From positions 992,001-1,056,000 of the forward strand of contig NZ_CP142104.1 of assembly GCF_035751725.1 (NCBI RefSeq): a DNA stretch of 64,000 bases, read 5' to 3'. The notes beneath the pieces were generated by a model. That model had not been told where the DNA came from. It made no database searches and saw only the letters and a list, made by a program, of their open reading frames with translations. Every line of letters begins with the position of its first letter. The first letter of the stretch is position 1. The translations under genes were made by a program, and so were the position numbers. Origin of the DNA: Pseudomonas frederiksbergensis (GTDB taxonomy: Bacteria; Pseudomonadota; Gammaproteobacteria; Pseudomonadales; Pseudomonadaceae). Of this stretch, positions 11,038 through 22,367 are shown piece by piece.

Positions 11038-11673
11038 ATGTTGACCATCGCACTGTCCAAGGGCCGCATCCTTGACGACACCCTGCCGCTTCTGGCTGAA
11101 GCAGGCATCGTGCCGACCGAGAATCCGGACAAGAGCCGCAAGCTGATCATCCCCACGACCCAGGCCGATGTGCGCTTGTTGATCGTGCGCGCCACCGATG
11201 TGCCGACCTATGTGGAGCATGGCGCCGCCGACCTGGGTGTTGCCGGCAAGGACGTGCTGATGGAATACGGCGGCCAGGGCTTGTATGAGCCGCTGGACCT
11301 GCGGATCGCCCGTTGCAAGCTGATGACCGCTGGCAAGGTCGGCGCCGCCGAGCCCAAGGGGCGCCTGCGTGTCGCGACCAAGTTCGTCAACGTCGCCAAG
11401 CGTTACTACGCCGAGCAAGGCCGCCAGGTCGATATCATCAAGCTTTACGGCTCGATGGAGCTGGCGCCGCTGATCGGCCTGGCGGACAAGATCATCGACG
11501 TGGTCGACACCGGCAACACCCTGCGAGCCAATGGCCTGGAACCCCAGGACTTCATCGCCGACATCACCTCCCGGCTGATCGTCAACAAGGCTTCGATGAA
11601 GATGCAGCACGCCCGTATCCAGGCACTGATCGATACCCTGCGCAAGGCAGTGGAATCGCGACACCGCGGCTGA
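11038..11673 (+). CDS. hisG: ATP phosphoribosyltransferase catalytic subunit HisG (short form)
   Basis: This 211-residue protein catalyses the first step of histidine synthesis, joining ATP and PRPP. It is the short form (HisG-S), which lacks the C-terminal feedback domain and needs HisZ as a regulatory partner; hisZ is not in this window. The PRPP-binding loop is visible as [22 protein letters not shown] sequence in the C-terminal half. AAGGA precedes the start. It begins the hisG-hisD-hisC set. Confidence 0.97.
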   Translation: MLTIALSKGRILDDTLPLLAEAGIVPTENPDKSRKLIIPTTQADVRLLIVRATDVPTYVEHGAADLGVAGKDVLMEYGGQGLYEPLDLRIARCKLMTAGKVGAAEPKGRLRVATKFVNVAKRYYAEQGRQVDIIKLYGSMELAPLIGLADKIIDVVDTGNTLRANGLEPQDFIADITSRLIVNKASMKMQHARIQALIDTLRKAVESRHRG

Positions 11674-11797
11674 TTCACCTGCGCGACTCCACGTCGCGCC
11701 CGTCTATCCGCGTCATAGCCAATTTTCTCAGGTGCCCACGCGAATGGACTGGTAGCCTAGGGCGCCTGAGCATTTGCCATTAATAGAGGCCCTCGCT

Positions 11798-13123
11798 ATG
11801 ACCGCTCCCACCTCGATTCGCCGACTCAACGCTGCCGATCCGGATTTTGCACATCATCTGGATCATCTGCTGAGCTGGGAAAGCGTGTCTGACGATTCGG
11901 TCAACCAGCGGGTGCTGGACATCATCAAGGCCGTGCGCGAGCGTGGCGATGCCGCCCTGGTGGAATTCACCCAGAAGTTCGACGGCCTGCAAGTGGCGTC
12001 GATGGCCGACCTGATCCTGCCGCGCGAGCGCCTGGAGCTGGCCTTGACCCGCATCACCGTGCCCCAGCGCGAAGCCTTGGAAAAAGCCGCGTCCCGCGTG
12101 CGCAGCTACCACGAGCGGCAAAAACAGGACTCCTGGACCTACACCGAGGCCGACGGCACGGTACTCGGCCAGAAAGTCACGCCGCTGGACCGCGCCGGCC
12201 TTTATGTGCCGGGTGGCAAGGCTTCCTATCCGTCGTCGGTGTTGATGAACGCGATTCCGGCCAAGGTCGCTGGCGTGACCGAAGTGGTCATGGTCGTTCC
12301 GACTCCGCGCGGCGAGATCAACGAACTGGTGCTGGCCGCGGCCTGCATCGCCGGTGTGGACCGAGTTTTCACCATCGGCGGTGCCCAGGCCGTGGCGGCG
12401 TTGGCCTATGGCACTCAAAGCGTGCCACGGGTCGACAAGGTGGTCGGCCCGGGCAACATCTACGTCGCCACCGCCAAGCGCCACGTATTTGGCCAGGTCG
12501 GTATCGACATGATCGCCGGCCCTTCGGAGATCCTCGTGGTGTGCGACGGCCAGACCGACCCGGACTGGATCGCCATGGACCTGTTTTCCCAAGCCGAGCA
12601 CGACGAAGATGCCCAGGCGATCCTGGTCAGCCCGGACGCCGAGTTCCTCGACAAGGTTGCCGCCAGCATCGACAAATTGCTGCCAACCATGGACCGTGCC
12701 GAAATCATCAACACCTCGATCAATGGCCGTGGTGCGCTGATCAAGGTCGATGACATGGAGCAGGCCATCGAAGTCGCCAACCGCATTGCGCCGGAGCACT
12801 TGGAACTGTCAGTCGCGGATCCGCAAGCCTGGCTGCCGAAGATCCGCCATGCCGGCGCGATCTTCATGGGCCGTCACACCTCCGAGGCGCTGGGCGACTA
12901 TTGCGCCGGGCCGAACCACGTACTTCCAACCTCCGGCACCGCGCGCTTCTCGTCGCCGCTGGGGGTCTATGACTTCCAGAAACGCTCCTCGATCATTTTC
13001 TGCTCGGAGCAGGGCGCGTCCGAACTGGGCAAGACCGCCTCGGTGCTGGCCCGTGGCGAATCGCTGAGCGCCCACGCCCGCAGCGCCGAATACCGCATCA
13101 AAGACGAACAGAAGGGGAACTGA
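11798..13123 (+). CDS. hisD: Histidinol dehydrogenase HisD
   Basis: This 441-residue zinc enzyme performs the last two oxidations of histidine synthesis, L-histidinol to L-histidine. Family motifs include the stretch near [11 protein letters not shown], the zinc/catalytic histidine region around [13 protein letters not shown], and [14 protein letters not shown]. The start [10 protein letters not shown] at 11798 is preferred; eight upstream codons are open but lie before the ribosome site. hisC begins 1 nt after its stop. Confidence 0.98.
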   Translation: MTAPTSIRRLNAADPDFAHHLDHLLSWESVSDDSVNQRVLDIIKAVRERGDAALVEFTQKFDGLQVASMADLILPRERLELALTRITVPQREALEKAASRVRSYHERQKQDSWTYTEADGTVLGQKVTPLDRAGLYVPGGKASYPSSVLMNAIPAKVAGVTEVVMVVPTPRGEINELVLAAACIAGVDRVFTIGGAQAVAALAYGTQSVPRVDKVVGPGNIYVATAKRHVFGQVGIDMIAGPSEILVVCDGQTDPDWIAMDLFSQAEHDEDAQAILVSPDAEFLDKVAASIDKLLPTMDRAEIINTSINGRGALIKVDDMEQAIEVANRIAPEHLELSVADPQAWLPKIRHAGAIFMGRHTSEALGDYCAGPNHVLPTSGTARFSSPLGVYDFQKRSSIIFCSEQGASELGKTASVLARGESLSAHARSAEYRIKDEQKGN

Positions 13124-13124
13124 A

Positions 13125-14177
13125 ATGAGTAGATTCTGGAGCCCGTTCGTCAAGGACCTGGTGCCGTACGTCCCGGGTGAACAGCCGAAGCTGACCCGCC
13201 TGGTCAAGCTCAACACCAACGAGAATCCCTACGGCCCATCGCCCAAGGCCCTTGCGGCGATGCAGACCGAACTCAATGACAATCTGCGCCTGTATCCGGA
13301 CCCCAACAGCGACTTGCTGAAAAGCGCCGTCGCCCGGTATTACGGTGTACAGACCAGCCAGGTATTTTTGGGTAACGGTTCGGACGAGGTGTTGGCGCAC
13401 ATTTTCCACGGTCTGCTTCAGCACGACCAGCCGGTGTTGTTCCCGGACATCAGCTACAGCTTCTACCCAGTCTATTGCGGGCTGTATGGCATCCAATTCG
13501 ACGCGGTGCCGCTGGATGAACAGTTCCGGATCGACCCGGCGGATTATGCCAAGCCGAACGGCGGGATCATTTTCCCCAATCCGAACGCGCCGACTGGCTG
13601 CCTGCTGGCGCTGGAAGCGGTCGAGCAGATCCTCAAGGCCAGCCCGGATTCGGTGGTCGTTGTGGACGAGGCTTATATCGACTTCGGCGGCGAGACGGCC
13701 ATCAGCCTGGTGGATCGCTACCCGAACCTGCTGGTCACGCAAACGTTGTCCAAGTCTCGCTCGTTGGCGGGACTGCGCGTGGGCCTGGCGGTGGGCCATC
13801 CGGATTTGATCGAAGCGCTGGAGCGGATCAAGAACAGCTTCAACTCCTACCCGCTGGATCGCCTGGCAAATGTCGGCGGCGCGGCGGCGTTCGACGATCG
13901 CGAGTACTTCGACCGGACTTGCCGCTTGGTGATAGAGCACCGTGAATGGGTAGTGGCCCGACTGGAGGCCAAGGGCTTTGAAGTGCTGCCGTCGGCGGCC
14001 AACTTCATCTTCGCTCGCCACCCCCGTCACGACGCGGCGGCGCTAGCGGCGAAGCTGCGTGAGCAAGGCGTGATCGTGCGGCACTTCAAGCAGGAGCGCA
14101 TCGCGCAGTTCCTGCGGATCAGCATTGGCACGCCGGAGCAGAACCAGGCGCTGATCGAGGCCCTGGGCGAGCTCTAG
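13125..14177 (+). CDS. hisC: Histidinol-phosphate aminotransferase HisC
   Basis: This 350-residue PLP enzyme converts imidazole-acetol phosphate to histidinol phosphate. The PLP lysine is in [15 protein letters not shown] (about residue 209). [11 protein letters not shown] near the N terminus and NPNAPTG are family landmarks. It is translationally close to hisD (1-nt gap) and ends before a 12-bp hairpin that separates it from the convergent DUF4198 gene. Confidence 0.97.
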   Translation: MSRFWSPFVKDLVPYVPGEQPKLTRLVKLNTNENPYGPSPKALAAMQTELNDNLRLYPDPNSDLLKSAVARYYGVQTSQVFLGNGSDEVLAHIFHGLLQHDQPVLFPDISYSFYPVYCGLYGIQFDAVPLDEQFRIDPADYAKPNGGIIFPNPNAPTGCLLALEAVEQILKASPDSVVVVDEAYIDFGGETAISLVDRYPNLLVTQTLSKSRSLAGLRVGLAVGHPDLIEALERIKNSFNSYPLDRLANVGGAAAFDDREYFDRTCRLVIEHREWVVARLEAKGFEVLPSAANFIFARHPRHDAAALAAKLREQGVIVRHFKQERIAQFLRISIGTPEQNQALIEALGEL

Positions 14178-14193
14178 ACCTTTGCATCAAACC

Positions 14194-14227
14194 CAATGAG
14201 GGAGCGGGCAATCCGGCTCCCTCATTG
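14194..14227. terminator. Bidirectional hairpin between convergent hisC and DUF4198 genes
   Basis: A 12-bp perfect stem, CAATGAGGGAGC and GCTCCCTCATTG, with a 10-nt loop. It has no long T-tract, but its place between two converging genes suggests that it ends both transcripts. Confidence 0.6.
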
Positions 14228-14239
14228 TAATAACCGGTT

Positions 14240-14959
14240 TTACTCGTGATGCTCTTCACCGAGGAACGTCAGCGAAGTGAACACCCCACGCGTCGCGACA
14301 TCCTTGTTGTCCTTGAGCGGGATTTCCATTTGTGCGGCGATCACGTTCAGACCCTCATTGCGCACCAATACCTTGGCTCGGCCTTCGGCATCGGTTTCGG
14401 TGCTCACGGTGCCCGGCGCGCTGCGATAGTCCCCCACCAACTTCACGCCTGCGGCAGGTTTTCCGTCGAGCAGCACCTGCACCGGCAACGACTGGCCGGG
14501 ACCGACGGTCAGCGGGTCGACTTGCGGCACGATGACGAACTTGACCTGATCCAGCTTCGGCAGCTTCGCCCCCGGCTCATAGATCGCCAGGCTGTACTTG
14601 AAGGTCTGGGTCGACTCGATCGCGCCTGGCACTTTGCTGCGGCCTTCATTGACCCATTTCTTGTCGGCGGTCTGTGACCACATGCCATTGTCGAGTGCGA
14701 CCGCCAGCACGGCCGGTGGCTTGAGGGGTTGCAGGCGGGCGTGGTCCGACAAGCGTTCCACGGTGACGGGAATCATGTTGCCGCCCAAGTCATAGGCCCA
14801 GGCACCGCTGATTTTCTTCGCCTTGAAGGCGTTGTCCTCGGCGCCATGACCGTAGATCACTTCGATGTTGCCGCGTCGTTGTTCCGTCCACAGGCCATGG
14901 GCCGAAGCCTGGGTGGCCAGGAGCAGGCCGAGCAGGGCGAAGGTCTTGGGGTATTTCAT
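14240..14959 (-). CDS. DUF4198 domain-containing periplasmic protein, partner of a TonB receptor
   Basis: This 239-residue protein has a signal peptide (MKYPKTFALLGLLLATQASA, cleaved before HGLW) and a DUF4198-type (NikM-like) beta-rich body ending with GEEHHE. Members of the family are secreted and often sit beside metal or TonB-dependent uptake genes. The mature N terminus starts with His, a possible metal ligand. It begins 10 nt after the TonB receptor stop, so the two very likely share a transcript. Its exact role is not known; assisting metal or siderophore uptake is inference from context. Confidence 0.75.
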   Translation of the reverse strand: MKYPKTFALLGLLLATQASAHGLWTEQRRGNIEVIYGHGAEDNAFKAKKISGAWAYDLGGNMIPVTVERLSDHARLQPLKPPAVLAVALDNGMWSQTADKKWVNEGRSKVPGAIESTQTFKYSLAIYEPGAKLPKLDQVKFVIVPQVDPLTVGPGQSLPVQVLLDGKPAAGVKLVGDYRSAPGTVSTETDAEGRAKVLVRNEGLNVIAAQMEIPLKDNKDVATRGVFTSLTFLGEEHHE

Positions 14960-14969
14960 GCTGACTTCC

Positions 14970-17075
14970 TTATAGATCGAGGGTGAGGCTGACAGTGAAG
15001 TTGCGCGGATCGCCGGGAGTGACCCAGTAATTGCTGTAGGAGCGTTCGTAGTATTTTTCGTCGAACACGTTGTTCAGGTTCAGGCCCACGGTGACGGTGT
15101 CGCTGGCCTTGTAGTGGGCCAGCAGGTCGACGGTATGGTAGGCGGGCAATTCGAAGTCCTTGCCCGCTTCGCCCGAGCGATCACCCACGTAAGTGAACGC
15201 CGCGCCGACATCCGAGCCGCGCAGATGCCCATCCTGGAATTCGTAGACCCCTAGCAGGCTGCCGCTGCGCTTGGCGACGCCGAGGATCCGGCTGCCGGTG
15301 GGGATGACCTCGTCGCCCTTGGTCACTTCGGCGTCGATATAGGCAAAGGCGCCAATCACCCGCACCGCGTCAGTGAGCTGGCCGGTCATCTGCAGGTCGA
15401 TGCCCTGGCTACGGGCCTTGCCCACGGCGCGACTGAAATCGGTCCCGGCCACCGGGCTGAGGACGTTTTCCTTCTCGATATGGAAGGCCGCGAGGGTAGT
15501 GCTCAGGCGGTCGTCGAACAGTTCGCTCTTGACCCCGACTTCATAGCCAACCCCTTCCTCAGGGTCGAATGTCTTGCCGTCGGCGTCCAGGCCATTGTTG
15601 GGTTTGAACGAGGTGGAGGCATTGGCGAACAGCCCGACTTGCGGCGTCAGTTGGTACAACAGACCGGCGCGTTGCGTCAGGGTGTCGTGGCGTTGGCGGC
15701 TGGTCACGTCGTTGACGTGGTTGTCGATGCTTTGCTCGAAGTGTTCGTAGCGCACGCCGAGCAAGCCGCGCAGTTTGTCGGTGAAGATGATCTGGTCCTG
15801 AAGGTTCACGGCCCTGCTTTTGACATGCTCGAAGAAGTCCGTGCCGGAGCGCGTGCCGTTGGGTTTTGGCTGGCCGTAGATCGGGTCGTAGATATCGATC
15901 GGATAAGCGCCGCCAGCGATGGTCGTTACGCGCTCATTCTTGCGGTAATCCTCGTATTCCGTGCCGATCAACAGTTCGTGCTGCCAGGGACCGAGATCGA
16001 ACAGCCCGCGCAACTCAAGTTGGGTAATGCTGTCGTGCCAATTGCTGTCGCGCTCGCGGTAGCGGCGGTTCACCGTGTGGCCATCGGCGTTCAATGGCCG
16101 CGCTTCGGAAGCGAATCCCCAGAGCTCACCCTGCTTGTAATGGCTGGCCAGGCGTAACTGCCAGGCGTCGTTGAGCTGATGCTCGAGGGCGGCCTGGAGC
16201 ATGTTGTTGTGGTTATCGATGTCCCCGTCGTTGGGTTCGCCCAGGAAGGTCGAACGGGAAACGCCACTCCAGCGATTGTTCGGGGCGACGATGCCACGGT
16301 CGAACGTCGAGCTGTGGCGCACGATTTCGCTTTCCACCAGCAACCGGGTGTCCGGGTTCAGTTGCCAACTGATGGAGGGCGCGACGAAGACGCGCTTGCT
16401 GCCGACATGATCGCGAAAGCTGTTGTTGTCCTCGACCGCCAGGTTGACCCGGGACAGCACGCTGCCTTCGGCGTCCAGCGGCGTATTGACGTCCAGCGCG
16501 GTTCGGTAGCGGTCCCAGCTTCCGGCGCTGGTTTGCAACGTGGTGAACGCTTCGGGTTGGGGTTTCTTGGTGACAATGTTGACCGTGCCGCCGGGATCGC
16601 CGCGGCCATAGAGGCTGGCCGCCGGGCCTTTCAACACCTCGATACGCTCGATACTGGCGGCGTCCGGCGTGCTTGGATAGCCGCGGTTGGCGCTGAAACC
16701 GTCCTTGTAGAATTCCGACGTGGTGAAACCCCTAACGCTGTATTCGTAAAGCGTCAGGCCGCCGAAGTTGTTCTGCTTCGATACGCCACCGGCATATTCC
16801 AGGGCTCGTTCGACGTGGGTGCTGCCCAGGTCCTTGAGTACGCTGGCAGGGATGACGCTGATCGATTGCGGGACGTCGCGCAAAGCCGTGTCGGTCTTGG
16901 TGGCGCTGACGGAGCGGGTCGCCCGATAGCCCGAGACAGGGCCGGTGGCGGATTCGTAGTCGGACGTGACGTTGATGGCGTCCAGCTCCAAAGGCTGGAT
17001 TTCTTCGGCGAAGGCTGGATCGCCGAGTAGGCCCAGGGCGAGGCTGGCAACGGAAATCCGTTTCAGAGATGACAT
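14970..17075 (-). CDS. TonB-dependent siderophore receptor (FhuA/FhuE-like family)
   Basis: This 701-residue outer-membrane receptor has a signal peptide (MSSLKRISVASLALGLLG, cleavage near AFAEE), a plug domain (about residues 60-170, including DVPQSISVIPASVLKD and IERIEVLKGPAASLYGRGDP), and a 22-strand barrel ending LNNVFDEKYYERSYS and a terminal aromatic/hydrophobic strand (FTVSLTLDL). No N-terminal signalling (STN) domain is present, so it is not a surface-signalling receptor. The ATG at 17075 follows a GGAACAAC ribosome site; an upstream TTG is less likely. The substrate cannot be read from sequence; a ferric hydroxamate is a guess. Confidence 0.9.
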   Translation of the reverse strand: MSSLKRISVASLALGLLGDPAFAEEIQPLELDAINVTSDYESATGPVSGYRATRSVSATKTDTALRDVPQSISVIPASVLKDLGSTHVERALEYAGGVSKQNNFGGLTLYEYSVRGFTTSEFYKDGFSANRGYPSTPDAASIERIEVLKGPAASLYGRGDPGGTVNIVTKKPQPEAFTTLQTSAGSWDRYRTALDVNTPLDAEGSVLSRVNLAVEDNNSFRDHVGSKRVFVAPSISWQLNPDTRLLVESEIVRHSSTFDRGIVAPNNRWSGVSRSTFLGEPNDGDIDNHNNMLQAALEHQLNDAWQLRLASHYKQGELWGFASEARPLNADGHTVNRRYRERDSNWHDSITQLELRGLFDLGPWQHELLIGTEYEDYRKNERVTTIAGGAYPIDIYDPIYGQPKPNGTRSGTDFFEHVKSRAVNLQDQIIFTDKLRGLLGVRYEHFEQSIDNHVNDVTSRQRHDTLTQRAGLLYQLTPQVGLFANASTSFKPNNGLDADGKTFDPEEGVGYEVGVKSELFDDRLSTTLAAFHIEKENVLSPVAGTDFSRAVGKARSQGIDLQMTGQLTDAVRVIGAFAYIDAEVTKGDEVIPTGSRILGVAKRSGSLLGVYEFQDGHLRGSDVGAAFTYVGDRSGEAGKDFELPAYHTVDLLAHYKASDTVTVGLNLNNVFDEKYYERSYSNYWVTPGDPRNFTVSLTLDL

Positions 17076-17117
17076 GTTATGTTGTTCCAATTTTCAGTAT
17101 TGAAACAATATAACACT

Positions 17118-17136
17118 ACTAATGAGAATTTATGCT
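17118..17136 (-). promoter_or_regulatory. Candidate Fur box upstream of the TonB receptor
   Basis: The segment contains AATGAGAAT followed by an AT-rich half site, resembling the Fur consensus of GATAAT repeats. It lies about 45 bp before the receptor start in an AT-rich promoter region. The match is partial. Confidence 0.35.
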
Positions 17137-17156
17137 ATCTCGAATTCAGTGTTTTT

Positions 17157-17185
17157 TGTGGCGAGGGAGTAGCTCTCTCGCCACA
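17157..17185. repeat. TGTGGCGAGGG-type dispersed palindrome
   Basis: TGTGGCGAGGGAG and CTCTCTCGCCACA form a near-perfect hairpin just after the algW stop on the complementary strand. Two close relatives occur at 26841-26874 and 32899-32927, so this is a dispersed intergenic repeat of the kind common in fluorescent pseudomonads. It may also end algW transcripts. Confidence 0.7.
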
Positions 17186-17241
17186 GGGAATTTGAGAAGG
17201 GCTTGCTCGGTTGCAAGGCCCCTCTACGGTCGTGGTGCGGC

Positions 17242-18402
<1,161 letters not shown>

Positions 18403-18506
18403 TAAGCACGTCCTACAAAGGTTGCAGGCGGTATGAGACCGCCCATAATGTCGCGCATTATACGAGGCCGCGCGCGCCTCTGAACGGGATATTTAGGAGT
18501 CTTTTC

Positions 18507-19265
18507 ATGGCCGTAGCCCTGAACACCCTGGTAGAAGAAGCGGACCGTTACCTGACAAGCAATCGTATTTCCGATTATTGCCCGAACGGGCTGCAAGTCG
18601 AAGGCAAGCCACAGGTGATGCGCATCGTCAGTGGTGTCACTGCCAGCCAGGCGTTGCTCGATGCGGCCGTCGAGGCTCAGGCCGACTTGGTGCTGGTGCA
18701 TCACGGCTATTTCTGGAAAGGCGAGAACCCTTGCATCACCGGGATGAAGCAGCGTCGCCTCAAGACATTGCTGAACCACGATATCAGCCTATTGGCTTAC
18801 CATCTGCCCCTGGACCTGCACCCCGAGGTGGGCAATAACGTGCAACTGGCCCGCCAGTTGGACATCACCGTCGAGGGGCCGCTGGATCCGGATAATCCCA
18901 GGATCGTCGGCCTCGTCGGCTCCTTGACCGAACCGATGACGCCCCGGGATTTTGCCCGCAAGGTCCAGGAAGTAATGGGCCGCGAGCCCTTGCTGATCGA
19001 AGGGCAGGCGATGATCCGCCGGGTCGGCTGGTGCACCGGGGGTGGCCAGGGTTATATCGATCAGGCGGTGCTGGCCGGCGTCGACCTCTACCTTAGCGGG
19101 GAGGCGTCGGAGCAGACATTCCACAGCGCCCGTGAGAACGGCATCAGCTTCATCGCCGCCGGGCATCATGCCACCGAGCGCTACGGTGTCCAGGCGCTGG
19201 GGGACTACCTGGCGCGACGTTTTGCCCTGGAACACATTTTCATCGATTGCCCGAATCCGATCTGA
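18507..19265 (+). CDS. Nif3-like dinuclear metal centre hexameric protein (YbgI family)
   Basis: This 252-residue protein belongs to the Nif3/DUF34 family. Metal-ligand histidines are visible in LVLVHHGYFWKGE and, near the C terminus, in FIAAGHHATERYG. The family forms toroidal hexamers with two metal ions per subunit; a GTP cyclohydrolase-like or nucleotide-hydrolase role has been proposed but the function is unsettled. AGGAG precedes the ATG. It sits beside algW, as in other Pseudomonas. Confidence 0.93.
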   Translation: MAVALNTLVEEADRYLTSNRISDYCPNGLQVEGKPQVMRIVSGVTASQALLDAAVEAQADLVLVHHGYFWKGENPCITGMKQRRLKTLLNHDISLLAYHLPLDLHPEVGNNVQLARQLDITVEGPLDPDNPRIVGLVGSLTEPMTPRDFARKVQEVMGREPLLIEGQAMIRRVGWCTGGGQGYIDQAVLAGVDLYLSGEASEQTFHSARENGISFIAAGHHATERYGVQALGDYLARRFALEHIFIDCPNPI

Positions 19266-19275
19266 CTGTTTATCC

Positions 19276-19301
19276 CTGTAGGAGCAAGCTCGCTCCCACA
19301 G
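19276..19301. repeat. CTGTAGGAGC-type dispersed palindrome
   Basis: CTGTAGGAGC and GCTCCCACAG flank a short loop, directly after the Nif3-like stop codon. This is the familiar GGGAGC-type intergenic repeat of fluorescent pseudomonads; a half copy (CCTGTGGGAG) appears after the trxB terminator near 31480. Confidence 0.6.
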
Positions 19302-19449
19302 AAAAGCGCGTGCGAGGCCCGAACCGGCAGGCATATCCATATGCTGTTTCGATCTAGTTGGCGCCCTGATTAGAAGAGGTCGCTGTGCTAGGATTCCCCG
19401 CTCGAACACGGCCCGCTGGCCGTTCATAAGAAAGCTTTCGTGAGTAGCC

Positions 19450-20367
19450 ATGGTCGACAAACTGACGCATCTGAAACAGCTGGAGGCGGAAAGCATCCAC
19501 ATCATCCGCGAGGTGGCCGCCGAGTTCGATAACCCGGTGATGCTGTACTCCATCGGTAAAGACTCCGCCGTGATGCTGCACCTGGCACGCAAGGCGTTCT
19601 TCCCCGGCAAGCTGCCGTTTCCGGTGATGCACGTCGACACCCGCTGGAAATTCCAGGAGATGTACAAGTTCCGCGACCGCATGGTCGAAGAACTCGGCCT
19701 GGACTTGATCACCCATATCAACCCGGACGGCGTGGCGCAGAACATCAACCCGTTTACCCACGGCAGCGCCAAGCACACCGACATCATGAAGACCGAGGGC
19801 CTCAAGCAGGCGCTCGACAAGCATGGTTTCGACGCAGCCTTCGGTGGCGCCCGTCGCGATGAAGAAAAGTCGCGCGCCAAGGAGCGCGTCTACTCGTTCC
19901 GCGACAGCAAGCACCGCTGGGACCCCAAGAACCAGCGCCCAGAGCTGTGGAACGTCTACAACGGCAAGGTCAACAAAGGCGAGTCGATTCGCGTGTTCCC
20001 GCTGTCGAACTGGACCGAGCTGGATATCTGGCAGTACATCTACCTCGAAGGCATCCCGATCGTGCCGCTGTATTTCGCCGCCGAGCGCGAAGTGATCGAG
20101 AAGAACGGCACGCTGATCATGATCGACGACGAGCGCATCCTCGAGCACCTGTCCGACGAAGACAAAGCCCGCATCGTCAAGAAGAAAGTGCGTTTCCGTA
20201 CCCTTGGCTGCTACCCGTTGACGGGCGCGGTGGAGTCCGAGGCCGAGAGCCTGACGGACATCATCCAGGAAATGCTCCTGACGCGAACTTCCGAGCGCCA
20301 GGGCCGGGTCATCGACCACGATGGCGCAGGCTCGATGGAAGATAAAAAACGTCAAGGTTATTTCTAA
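19450..20367 (+). CDS. cysD: Sulfate adenylyltransferase subunit CysD
   Basis: This 305-residue PP-loop ATPase forms APS from sulfate and ATP together with the CysN GTPase. The PP-loop is visible as [18 protein letters not shown] near residue 33, and the C-terminal segment ends with RQGYF as in the family. The start [17 protein letters not shown] is the conserved one. It is followed 9 nt later by cysNC, giving a two-gene sulfate activation operon. Confidence 0.98.
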   Translation: MVDKLTHLKQLEAESIHIIREVAAEFDNPVMLYSIGKDSAVMLHLARKAFFPGKLPFPVMHVDTRWKFQEMYKFRDRMVEELGLDLITHINPDGVAQNINPFTHGSAKHTDIMKTEGLKQALDKHGFDAAFGGARRDEEKSRAKERVYSFRDSKHRWDPKNQRPELWNVYNGKVNKGESIRVFPLSNWTELDIWQYIYLEGIPIVPLYFAAEREVIEKNGTLIMIDDERILEHLSDEDKARIVKKKVRFRTLGCYPLTGAVESEAESLTDIIQEMLLTRTSERQGRVIDHDGAGSMEDKKRQGYF

Positions 20368-20376
20368 GGGGCTGTC

Positions 20377-22275
20377 ATGTCGCATCAATCTGATTTGATC
20401 AGCGAGGACATCCTCGCCTACCTGGGCCAGCACGAGCGTAAAGAGCTGCTGCGCTTCTTGACCTGCGGTAACGTCGACGACGGCAAAAGCACCCTGATCG
20501 GGCGCCTGCTGCACGACTCCAAGATGATCTACGAAGATCACCTGGAAGCCATCACCCGCGATTCGAAGAAAGTCGGGACCACCGGTGACGATATCGACCT
20601 GGCGTTGCTGGTCGACGGCCTGCAGGCCGAGCGCGAGCAAGGCATCACCATCGATGTCGCCTACCGCTATTTCTCTACCGCCAAGCGCAAATTCATCATC
20701 GCCGACACCCCAGGCCATGAGCAGTACACCCGCAACATGGCCACCGGTGCTTCCACCTGTGACCTGGCGATCATCCTGGTGGACGCCCGCTACGGCGTGC
20801 AGACCCAGACCCGTCGCCACAGCTTCATCGCCTCGTTGTTGGGCATCAAGCACATCGTCGTGGCCATCAACAAGATGGACCTCAAGGACTTCGACCAGGG
20901 CGTGTTCGAGTCGATCAAGGCCGACTACCTGAAGTTCGCCGAAGGCTTGAAGATGAAGCCCACCAGCATGCACTTCGTGCCGATGTCCGCCCTCAAGGGC
21001 GACAACGTGGTGAACAAATCCGAGCGTTCGCCGTGGTACACCGGCCAGTCGCTGATGGAAATCCTCGAGACCGTGGAGGTGGCGGGCGACCGCAACTTCA
21101 CCGACCTGCGTTTCCCGGTGCAGTACGTCAACCGTCCGAACCTGAACTTCCGCGGTTTCGCCGGCACCCTCGCCAGCGGCATCGTCCACAAGGGCGACGA
21201 AGTGGTGGTGTTGCCGTCAGGCAAGAGCAGCCGCGTTAAATCCATCGTCACCTTCGAAGGCGAGCTGGAACACGCCGGTCCAGGCCAGGCCGTGACGCTG
21301 ACCATGGAAGACGAGATCGACATTTCGCGTGGCGACCTGCTGGTGCACGCCGACAACGTTCCTCCCGTCACCGACAGCTTCGAAGCGATGCTGGTGTGGA
21401 TGGCCGAGGAGCCGATGCTGCCGGGCAAGAAATACGACATCAAGCGCGCCACCAGCTACGTGCCGGGTTCGATTGCCAGCATCGTCAACAAAGTCGACGT
21501 GAACACCCTCGAAGAGGGGCCGGCCAGCGCCTTGCAGCTCAACGAAATCGGCAAGGTGAAGATCGCCCTGGATGCGCCGATCGCCTTGGACGGCTACGAG
21601 AGCAACCGCACCACCGGCGCGTTTATCGTCATCGACCGCCTCACCAACGGTACCGTCGGTGCAGGCATGATCGTGGCCCAGCCGCTGGCCCATGGCAGCA
21701 GCACGCACCACGGCAAACTGGCCCATGTGTCGGTGGAAGAGCGCACCCAGCGCTTCGGCCAGCAGCCAGCCACAGTGCTGTTCAGTGGCCTGTCGGGTGC
21801 GGGCAAGAGCACGCTGGCCTACGCAGTCGAGCGCAAGCTGTTCGACATGGGCCGTGCGGTGTTCGTACTTGATGGCCAGAACCTGCGCCATGATTTGAAC
21901 AAGGGCTTGCCGCAGGATCGCGCCGGGCGGACCGAGAATTGGCGTCGCGCGGCTCACGTTGCCCGTCAGTTCAACGAAGCTGGCCTGCTGACCCTGGCCG
22001 CGTTCGTTGCGCCAAGTGCAGAAGGGCGTGAGCAGGCCAAGGACCTGATCGGTCGGGAGCGCCTGCTGACCGTCTACGTCCAGGCCTCGCCAACCGTGTG
22101 TGCCCAGCGTGATCCGCAAGGGTTGTATGCGGCCGCCGGCGATAACATCCCGGGCGAGTCCTTCCCGTATGACGTGCCGCTGGATGCCGACCTGGTGATC
22201 GACACCCAGTCGCTGACGTTGGAAGAAAGCGTCAAGCAGGTGCTGGACCTGCTGCGCAAGCGTGGGGCGATCTAA
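20377..22275 (+). CDS. cysNC: Bifunctional sulfate adenylyltransferase GTPase / adenylylsulfate kinase CysNC
   Basis: This 632-residue fusion carries CysN (about residues 1-440) and CysC (about 455-632). CysN is a translation-factor-like GTPase with [17 protein letters not shown] and NKMD motifs, which drives APS formation by CysD. CysC has Walker [10 protein letters not shown] and phosphorylates APS to PAPS. The fused arrangement is usual in Pseudomonas. A strong hairpin follows the stop codon. Confidence 0.98.
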   Translation: MSHQSDLISEDILAYLGQHERKELLRFLTCGNVDDGKSTLIGRLLHDSKMIYEDHLEAITRDSKKVGTTGDDIDLALLVDGLQAEREQGITIDVAYRYFSTAKRKFIIADTPGHEQYTRNMATGASTCDLAIILVDARYGVQTQTRRHSFIASLLGIKHIVVAINKMDLKDFDQGVFESIKADYLKFAEGLKMKPTSMHFVPMSALKGDNVVNKSERSPWYTGQSLMEILETVEVAGDRNFTDLRFPVQYVNRPNLNFRGFAGTLASGIVHKGDEVVVLPSGKSSRVKSIVTFEGELEHAGPGQAVTLTMEDEIDISRGDLLVHADNVPPVTDSFEAMLVWMAEEPMLPGKKYDIKRATSYVPGSIASIVNKVDVNTLEEGPASALQLNEIGKVKIALDAPIALDGYESNRTTGAFIVIDRLTNGTVGAGMIVAQPLAHGSSTHHGKLAHVSVEERTQRFGQQPATVLFSGLSGAGKSTLAYAVERKLFDMGRAVFVLDGQNLRHDLNKGLPQDRAGRTENWRRAAHVARQFNEAGLLTLAAFVAPSAEGREQAKDLIGRERLLTVYVQASPTVCAQRDPQGLYAAAGDNIPGESFPYDVPLDADLVIDTQSLTLEESVKQVLDLLRKRGAI

Positions 22276-22297
22276 AAGGCAAGTCGCTGTAACTGAA

Positions 22298-22327
22298 AGC
22301 CCGCAGATGGGTGACCATCTGCGGGCT
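22298..22327. terminator. Terminator between convergent cysNC and acyltransferase genes
   Basis: A 13-bp perfect stem (AGCCCGCAGATGG and its complement) with a GTGA loop, followed by a short T-rich stretch. It lies 23 nt after cysNC and 40 nt from the end of the convergent gene. Confidence 0.75.
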
Positions 22328-22367
22328 TGTTCATTCCCGTATGGAACAACTCGCGCCCACAAGGGAA

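Noticed and set aside
19354-21189. 611-codon minus-strand frame opposite cysD and cysNC
   Set aside because: Spans the junction of two certain plus-strand genes and shows no motif; antisense artefact.
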